From assembly GCA_036897095.1 (NCBI GenBank), contig JAYMSP010001903.1:1-27830 (forward strand): a DNA stretch of 27,830 nt, read 5' to 3'. This document shows, piece by piece, positions 21,722 through 27,830 of this stretch. Numbering within the stretch: position 1 is the stretch's first letter; every line of letters begins with the position of its first letter. A model generated the notes under the pieces. The model searched no databases and was not told the origin of the DNA. It saw only the letters and a program-made list of their open reading frames with translations. The DNA comes from Plantago elongata. Lineage: Eukaryota > Streptophyta > Magnoliopsida > Lamiales > Plantaginaceae. A program made the position numbers and the translations under genes.

Positions 21722-23014
21722 TTGCCAATTATAAAAGGCACGACGATTGAGTCCAAATGTCACATTATTGAAAGGTCAAATTCAAGTGAATTATGTGACA
21801 AATTAGGTCATCCAGATATAAGTTTCGTTCTTGTGAAATATGAAGTTTCATGTAATTATGTGTTGAAAGCTTTCTCATGTTGTAATTATTATCATGATAA
21901 GAGACTCAATATTGAGATGAAACATGCTTATGAAGTTCTTGAAATGAGCAAAAGTCGCACTTTGAAAGTTGGCATTGATCGATTGATATATATTTTGCAA
22001 GAAACCAATTGTGTAAATATATCTCCAATTTAAGGGCGATTTTTTTCAATACAAGAAAATTCATTTGTGCAAAAACATTGACTCCCTATCGCATCGTTCT
22101 TCGCAAAGAACGAATGTGTGAAGCATATGCATAAATGATTATTTAAGTTGGGCATGAAAGTTTTTATTATGCGCCATCATTACTAGTATGAGCTAATTTT
22201 TCCATCTTAGGGGAGGAAGGACATGTGGAAGTTGGTATCGTAGATCCCCATATACGTTAAAGTTTAAATTTGAACTATGTAGTTAGCTTCATGTTACTAT
22301 ATCAAGATATATTCAAACATGTAGTTATATGATTTGAATGTTGACCTGTTATGACCCGATATTGTGAGGCATACAGAGTTGCATATTGATTATAGAGTGA
22401 CATTTGTTGGACATTGACATAACTTGCCAATTGTATGAATAATTCTCACTGGAATACGGTTCCAATATTACATACAATACAAAAAGATTGGCAAGACCAT
22501 GGTACTCTTGAGGAGTAATGAATGGCATAGATATCTGAATTTAAATAGATGGTGTATATGAGAGGAGATATGATATACTGATATATATGGAACCGAGTAA
22601 TGAATAACCATATGTGAAATCGATGGACATGTAAATAAGGATCTTACATGTGAGTGCATTCGATGACATCATGATTATGATAGAAAATAAGCTCATGGAA
22701 TTTAGGTCCTTTTGATTAATGAATTTGAAATATGTGTACACATGTATATTGACGAGCTTGACTTACAAGTCATATGATTTGAGAGAGTTTAATGAGGCGA
22801 CATATTAGTCCAAAAATAGGAGACTAAAAGTATCATGTCGACGAACATGGATTGTTAGGGAAAATTCTTGTGGAACTAAGGTTTCTTATTATGTAAACCT
22901 CTATGAACAAGTGAAGTACGAGATCTGATTCTCATTACTCGTTAAGAGAATTGGTTACACTGGTGTTAGCTCACCTAAAGTTTGAGCATGTAAAAGAGTA
23001 TCGCAAGGAGTTTT

Positions 23015-23122
23015 CTTATTATCCTTGAGATTCACATGGTCCAGAAATACCACAATCAATTGAGCTATCTTATTATCCATAAGATTCACATGAACCAGAA
23101 ATACTACAATCAATTGAGCTAT
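23015..23122. repeat. 54 bp tandem duplication in the copia remnant
   Basis: Two adjacent 54 bp units, 23015-23068 and 23069-23122, each running from CTTATTATCC to AATTGAGCTAT, differ at only a few positions. The duplication is younger than the decay of the surrounding element. Confidence 0.9.
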
Positions 23123-23232
23123 CAAGAGCTACAATGATCCTATTCCATGAGAAATGGTGCACTCGTTTTCCCTTTCTAGGTTTTTTTATCCCATTGAATT
23201 TTTACTAGTGAGGTTTTTAACGAGGCAACAAT

Positions 23233-23524
23233 TGTAATGGCCCGATCGCTAATCGGCACAGTTACTCATGGGCAGCTCTCGGGGTGATATTATGGTCCCA
23301 CTATACCAACACATGTCATTTCACGCACACTTTGTCCTCACTCGTACACGAACATGGAGACTTCCCGGTTGGTCACCTATCATAGGATTGCTCCAGACCA
23401 AGCACGCTAACTCTGGAGTTCTCGTAGGTGGAGTCCCAAAAAGAAAGGAGTATCTTGTTGGTATGAGTAGATTTCTCTGTCGCTTTAAGCTCAATGACTT
23501 GACATGAAATTCTTGAGTGTTACA
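23233..23524 (-). mobile_element. Cassandra-type TRIM solo LTR with 5S rRNA-like segment
   Basis: A 292 bp unit begins TGTAATGG and ends GTGTTACA, and is flanked by a perfect 5 bp duplication ACAAT at 23228-23232 and 23525-23529. Its interior (about 23343-23470), read on the minus strand, matches plant 5S rRNA: AGAACTCCAGAGTTAGCGTG then CTTGG, the box A region, and GGTGACCAACCGGGAAGTCT, the box C region. LTRs that embed a 5S rRNA-like sequence are the hallmark of the Cassandra TRIM family. Only one LTR is present, so this is a solo LTR, inserted in the tail of the older copia remnant. Assigning the minus strand assumes that the 5S-like part is sense to the element. Confidence 0.88.
23343..23470 (-). 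other. 5S rRNA-like sequence within the Cassandra LTR
   Basis: Minus-strand sequence aligns by eye along most of plant 5S rRNA: CATACCA near the 5' side, AGAACTCC.GAGTTA.GCGTGCTTGG in the box A region, and ATAGGTGACC..CCGGGAAGTC in the box C region. Similarity is weaker in the 5' third. It is a retrotransposon-borne copy and not a functional rRNA gene. The internal pol III promoter boxes are partly kept, as is known for Cassandra. Confidence 0.85.
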
Positions 23525-23780
23525 ACAATATAAGTGCATATATCTCCTTGATTGTGAATCTGCTTGGTAAAGATAAGAGTTATGGGATTGTTGGATACAA
23601 TATTATGGAGTGACGTTATGGAACAAGAAATCATATAAGATGTTTCGAGTATTCGAAAAGTTCTTCCTAAAGAAGACAAGGCGAGTAATATCGAAGTTCT
23701 TCTCCGTCATTATCTATGAGAAGAAGATTCCATCCAAGTACAACATATCAGAAGATTTTCTCAACCACATCACATTCGAC

Positions 23781-24852
23781 ATCATCATTTAAGAATGTTA
23801 TTTCTGAACAATCAGAATAAGTTCATGCGTTTGTCAATTTTAAACATTTTGTGGGACTTGATACATTAATAAATTACCATACACCAAATGACCCAACAAG
23901 CACTAAAGATGTTGCTCTTCCACTTTATATAAACTTTAAGACAAAAAGTATAGCGTTTATCACATTTCTTATCTTTTATCATTACTTTAGATTTTTTTCA
24001 CTTCAAACTACGCGTATGTCTACCATGTTTAAGGTATGAAGATCTCCGGCCTAAAAATGCATAACTAAGTTGTCAGATATCAAGCAATACCTAAGTTGCG
24101 TAAGTCCTTCGATTGTCCTAAAATTACATTATACTCCTTACAATTCACTTCCAAGTGTGTGGGTTGCACTTGCAGTCACATGCAAAGGTTAGGAGTTTCA
24201 TGAAGACTTTTCATGTAATTTAGTCAGTTTGACTTAGTGGATTTTTTTGTAGTTTTGATACCCAAATCGGAGCAAACAAAGGTCGAAAAAAGTCCCTGCT
24301 CCATTGTCTGAGGTGACCGCTTATGAGGGTTACACCCAGACATAACGTAAAACTTAAAACTTTTTGATGATCTCCTGATGACACGATTGAGATAGTATAA
24401 ATATGTGACAGCTTGGTGTCATCACACTTCTTCATGATCAAACTCTTTGAATCTAGTTCTTAAACTTTTGGGCAAGTTAATGATAATTTCTTCTTTATTG
24501 TAATTGCTTGGATCAAGATAACTATTACATCCTTGTTACACATTCTCGCAGTGGTTTATTCTTTTTAAACTAAGAAAGACTGTACCAAGAATACTTTTAC
24601 TCACCCATAGCCTTCATCCATTTGCCGTTACGAGGTTGCATGGAGTAAATAATCAATTTACCTGATATTGGACTATCTTGAACTAGTTTCAAATTTCATA
24701 ATCAACACAAATTTATATTTAATGTTCAATATAAAATCTTCTTAAAAAAATCAAACTCCACAACTGAAATAGCACGTCAATGTGAAAGATACCACGTTAC
24801 AAAACATATGTTCCTGCAATAATTGTACTCAAAATAGGAAGATATGTGCCCA
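23781..24852. other. Spacer downstream of the PLATZ gene
   Basis: About 1.07 kb with no recognisable gene. It may hold the rest of the copia tail on its left side. A TATA-like GATAGTATAAATATG lies at about 24390-24404, with nothing coding after it that I recognise. Confidence 0.4.
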
Positions 24853-26760
24853 TTAGAATAAAGGTGCACGTTGAGGTACTCCCTTTCTTCTCCGCTTAGT
24901 TGGACATTCTTTCTCCATCACTTCAACATCATCTATTGGTTGTGAATAACTAGCTCCATGATATTGAGATTCTATCCTGCTGCCTGTAACATCCTCAAAC
25001 TGATGATGATATGAAGTTGGTTAAATATGATGTGAGACCTAATCAAAATAATTTAGTAACTAGCGAACAAAAATATGAGATATAATATCTCAACCTTATG
25101 ATGCTTATTAAGCATTTATTAAAAAAATTATTATGTACCTTGCAAGCAATTGAGCAGAAGCGAAACCGGCTTGGATCAGTTAATTTTCGCTTACAAATAA
25201 TGCAAGCTCCAGTTCCTTCAATGAGAAACCCTGACCCATTATGCGGAAGTGGAGTCAAAGAAACAACCCACTTCTTGTTGCATCGGTATGGCTAAAAGAT
25301 AACAAAACATCGAAAATTGTCTCATCATACGAACTACTATTTGAAATTTATTAGAAATAAAACATGTATATATCAGAAGATCATGTACCAAATATTCTTA
25401 CATTAGTGTACTAAAATTAAATCGAAAATAAAAGAAATTAAAAGTTATCACATTCAGACAACGAAGTGCAGCTCAATTGGTAGGACGATTCACCTCCAAC
25501 CAATAGGGGGTTCGAGTCACCCTTCAGCCGTTTAGAAAAAGTTATCACATTCATAGTTTGATCATATTATTATAAACACACAAGCATCTTGTACGGTCAA
25601 GGCGGGTTTCGTCATGCATGACAAAGGGCATTTAGTTATACCTAATCAAATTTTAATCTAACAATCCATAGCAACAAGGCAATCTTCCTATATATCGCTA
25701 GTGACCGCACTTTGTATATTTAAGTTAAACTAAATACAATATAATTCAAAATGCCGAAATTTATCATTTGTTTTTATTTTTATCTTATAATAATACTTTT
25801 TTTGAATTGCGTATTTCTCTCATTTCAACAGTTTTAGAATTAATTGGCATAAATGTACAAATGTATGCTTGGTGTCATTTTTCACGTAGGACGAAACTCC
25901 GCCTAACTGTAGAAAAACCTAAACATATGATAAGCTAACTCAAGAATTAATATAACATTTTAAAGTTATAATAATAAATTTATTGAATTCCCTATTTCTG
26001 AAATTTCAATACTTTTAGAATTAATTGGAATAAATATACAAAATTTATGATTGGATGCCTGTTTTTAGGCAGAACGAAAATGCACCTAACCGTAGAAAAA
26101 TGCAAACATAATATATGTAACTTGAGAAATTACGTAAAAATAATGTCATCCAGAGAGAGATGGCTTAATTTCTTCCTCGTAGAGATTTTTCTAAAATGCA
26201 TTATTATTTTCCATTTTGTAGGGTAAGGCTATTATTTGATTTTCTTCAAATACACACATAAGAAAGTAAATTTTTGTTGATTCATGAGGCGTATGGTATT
26301 TGGAAGGAAACATATATTAACTATTAAAGAAATGCACTGGCAAGTTACGTTTTTACATACATACATGCATGTATAAGTAAAACTTTAGCACAAAACGATC
26401 ATTGCTTAAATTGGTATTGTATAAAATTTCAATTTATACATCTGGGGAAGCTCAATTTGTGGAACGAATTATTGTTAAGGTAAAAGTGAATACCTGTATC
26501 TCAGTGCAATCAAGGTGACGCTCCATCTCACTTTGAGGTACTACATCTTGATATACATGTCTATAGATCGTCAGTAGCTCATGCTCTTCGTGATTTTCAA
26601 AGATGACACAAAACTTGCAAATTGATCTTGAGCAAGTAACACAGTACCTGTTTACGTCATTCTTCTGAATATTGTGGACTTCACATTTCTTAAAGAATGT
26701 GTTCCCCAAGAAATACTCAAGCCAATGTGGCACGTTATCGGGCACGATTTCATTAATAGC
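24853..26760 (-). CDS. PLATZ family zinc-binding transcription factor (first exon not located)
   Basis: PLATZ proteins are plant-specific zinc-dependent DNA-binding proteins, mostly repressors of A/T-rich promoters. Exons read (minus): 26760-26494, 25291-25139, 24999-24853; 567 nt, 188 residues plus TAA, all phase 0. Exon 2 has HWLEYFLGNTFFKKCEVH, then the B-box-like pattern C-x2-H-x10-C-x2-C-x4-C-x2-C-x5-H-x2-H, ending YRHVYQDVV and DCTEIQ. Exon 3 begins PYRCNKKWVVSLTPLPHNGS and holds the second cluster CIICKRKL...FRFCSIACK (C-x2-C-x12-C-x3-C). The last exon ends in the basic KRRRKGVPQRAPLF typical of PLATZ tails and a likely nuclear signal. Exon 2 starts at an acceptor (GGTAG|GCT) with no in-frame ATG, so a short first exon upstream is required. 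The zinc ligands are kept, but the sequence is quite divergent from common PLATZ members. Intron 2 (1.2 kb) holds a tRNA-derived retroposon and a 181 bp tandem duplication. Confidence 0.9.
25457..25536 (+). mobile_element. Minimal tRNA-derived retroposon (SINE-like), copy 1
   Basis: An 80 nt tRNA-like unit starts GACAACGAAGTGCAGCTCAA. It has a pol III A box (CAGCTCAATTGG, 25469-25480) and a B box (GGTTCGAGTCA, 25509-25519), and ends shortly after with GTTTAGA and As. It is flanked by a perfect 17 bp direct repeat, AAAAGTTATCACATTCA, at 25440-25456 and 25537-25553. This target duplication is of the size made by LINE-assisted retroposition. There is no unrelated SINE body, only the tRNA-like part. 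It sits in PLATZ intron 2, antisense to the gene. Confidence 0.85.
25785..26146. repeat. Tandem direct duplication, about 181 bp unit, in PLATZ intron 2
   Basis: Unit A (25785-25965) and unit B (25966 to about 26146) both begin TTATAATAATA and share, in order, TATTTCT, TTTTAGAATTAATTGG, TAAAT.TACAAA, AGGACGAAA / CAGAACGAAA, CCTAAC.GTAGAAAAA and a C.AAACATA block. They have diverged by many substitutions and small gaps, so the duplication is old. Confidence 0.8.
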
Positions 26761-27482
26761 CTACCATATAAAAAACATTAGTGAGAACTAACCTAAATTG
26801 AAACTAAAGTAATAATTAATTGTTCTTTTTATCTAGTTTGATTTTTTAGTATAAAACAATTCATTTCAAATTGATGGTTTGAGGTTATTTAGAATTCATT
26901 GTTACATACAAGTGTTTATCTAAAATATGGTGTATATTTATTATTTGTGCCGATAAAATGAAACACCAAAATGTAATTTCTTGCAAAAGATAAATAAAAT
27001 CTTTCTAATTATGATTTTTTTTCTACCAACAAAGTTTGCAAACGGATATAGGAGGCTCCCTCATGACTATGTAATAAAAATAATTGAATACGTACGAAAT
27101 AGTAGAATTTGTTTGACATTTGGTAATGAAAAAATATGAGCACTTACTTCATGTGAACCATGTAGTTTTTCTTTTTATTAGAAGGTGAAAAGTAAAGTAA
27201 TTTATTCAAGTTGGAATTATAGTAGTTAAGATGAGTACTATTTCATAAATTTTAAATATGTCTCCTCTGGTGAATCCTAGTTCTAGTAGTTTCCTTTATT
27301 AAATAAAAAATAAATTTTATGAGAGATCATATTAACATTATATATTTAGTGCTAACAAACATAGAAGAGAGGGAGATTATATTTAGGATCACATATTTAG
27401 TACTACACGTATAACTACAAAAATCATATGCTAAGGAATACTTAATACAAGTATTGTACGTGTTTAATGAACACATGATATT

Positions 27483-27569
27483 GACAACGAAGCGCAGCTC
27501 AGTTGGTAAGATGTTTCACCTCTAACCAATAGGTCAGGGGTTCGAATCACACTTTAGTCATTTAAAAAA
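27483..27569 (+). mobile_element. Minimal tRNA-derived retroposon (SINE-like), copy 2
   Basis: An 87 nt unit starts GACAACGAAGCGCAGCTCAG. It has an A box (CAGCTCAGTTGG, 27495-27506), a B box (GGTTCGAATCA, 27539-27549) and an A-rich end (TTTAAAAAAA). It aligns along its whole length with copy 1 (25457-25536) with a 4 bp length difference before the B box. It is flanked by 17 bp direct repeats, AATGAACACATGATATT at 27466-27482 and AATGAATACATGATGTT at 27570-27586 (15 of 17 match). It is in the same orientation as copy 1 and upstream of PLATZ exon 2. Confidence 0.83.
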
Positions 27570-27796
27570 AATGAATACATGATGTTCTCCGATAAAATGA
27601 TAATATTTTATAATGAAATATGTATTGTCAATTTAGTCATTTCGAAAAATAACCTCTCATAAAAGTTTATGAAATATATAAGAGGTAGAATGTTTATAGT
27701 TAGAATGCTAAATTTACAATGGAATTAGGGATGCAAAAAGTATTTACTAAACAACAGTAATTAAGTAACTCGTAAAATCTAATTTATCCAATCAAA

Positions 27797-27830
27797 ACAC
27801 GCACACACACATCATATATATATATATATA
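27797..27830. repeat. (CA)n and (TA)n microsatellites at the window edge
   Basis: ACACGCACACACACACA passes into an alternating TA run that continues to the right edge of the window. Confidence 0.85.

Larger units (their letters stand above)
21722..23780 (+). mobile_element. Old Ty1/copia retrotransposon remnant (with a nested solo LTR)
   Basis: Around 21765-21870 the plus strand reads IIERSNSSELCDKLGHPDIS, which resembles the GAG-pre-integrase segment of plant Ty1/copia polyproteins (the conserved LGHP core). At about 23160-23227 the sequence GCACTCGTTTTCCCTTTCTA... GGTTTTTTTATCCCATTGAA... AACGAGGCAAC is the conserved non-coding tail that precedes the 3' LTR in many plant copia elements. The two landmarks are in the right order and orientation. 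The element is broken in many places and old. Neither LTR could be delimited; both outer borders are estimates. A Cassandra solo LTR interrupts its tail at 23233-23524. Confidence 0.6.
26761..27830. other. PLATZ upstream region (intron 1 and/or promoter)
   Basis: About 1.07 kb of very AT-rich DNA that must hold, or lead to, the missing first exon of the PLATZ gene. No ATG on the minus strand that joins in frame with the exon at 26760 through a good donor was found. It contains the second tRNA-derived retroposon and ends in CA and TA microsatellites. Confidence 0.5.

Noticed and set aside
21722-22033. A 103-codon plus-strand host gene
   Set aside because: The LGHP-containing stretch resembles the GAG-pre-integrase part of Ty1/copia and lies upstream of a copia-type 3' tail; treated as a retroelement fossil.
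23343-23470. A dispersed 5S rRNA gene or pseudogene
   Set aside because: It lies wholly inside a TG...CA LTR with a perfect 5 bp target duplication, which fits a Cassandra LTR better than an inserted 5S gene.
24385-24410. TATA-box promoter (GATAGTATAAATATG)
   Set aside because: No coding exon or leader that I recognise follows on the plus strand; such AT-rich words are expected by chance here.
25457-25536. A functional tRNA gene (A box and B box present)
   Set aside because: The unit is flanked by a 17 bp target duplication, ends in an A-rich tail, and the cloverleaf is irregular (no good acceptor stem, shortened variable region). The sister copy at 27483-27569 shows the same. It is retroposed tRNA-derived DNA.
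27135-27170. First exon of the PLATZ gene ending at a consensus donor (GAA|GTAAGT, minus strand)
   Set aside because: The donor is good, but the frame that would join to the exon at 26760 has in-frame stop codons just upstream and no ATG, and the nearby ATGs are in the wrong phase.

Overview
The window is plant nuclear DNA, almost certainly from a eudicot. The evidence is split genes with short, well-conserved exons and GT-AG introns, a very AT-rich background, chloroplast and peroxisome proteins of land-plant type, and plant-specific transposon families (Stowaway MITEs, TRIM and Cassandra elements, plant-type copia and gypsy remnants). I cannot name the species from the sequence.

All four host genes lie on the minus strand. 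From right to left, which is their direction of transcription, they are: (1) a PLATZ-family zinc-binding transcription factor, exons at 24853-26760, whose short first exon I cannot locate; (2) a SEC12-like WD40 membrane protein of the ER, ten exons, 13890-18626, 377 aa; (3) LIL3, a light-harvesting-like protein of the thylakoid that anchors geranylgeranyl reductase, three exons, 10187-12393, 246 aa; (4) the 5' two thirds of LON2, the peroxisomal ATP-dependent Lon protease, twelve exons, 696-7792, 570 aa. LON2 stops at a good splice donor. Its protease domain and peroxisomal targeting tail must lie left of the window, beyond an intron that holds the 3' end of a Ty3/gypsy element.

The genes look functionally unrelated, as is usual for plant neighbours. 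The 7.8-10.2 kb and 12.4-13.9 kb spacers are AT-rich and hold mostly simple repeats.

The 6.2 kb between the SEC12-like gene and the PLATZ gene is a transposon graveyard with several clearly bounded elements: a complete 585 bp TRIM with 5 bp target duplications, a roughly 125 bp MITE, a 707 bp non-autonomous hAT element, and an old Ty1/copia remnant. A Cassandra solo LTR carrying its 5S-rRNA-like segment is nested in the tail of the copia remnant, with a perfect 5 bp target duplication. The PLATZ region adds two tiny (80 and 87 nt) tRNA-derived retroposons with 17 bp target duplications, and a 181 bp tandem duplication in an intron.

No bacterial-type features (operons, CRISPR, riboswitches) are present. 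Exon boundaries were read by eye from splice sites, frame continuity and remembered family sequences; no alignment was run.
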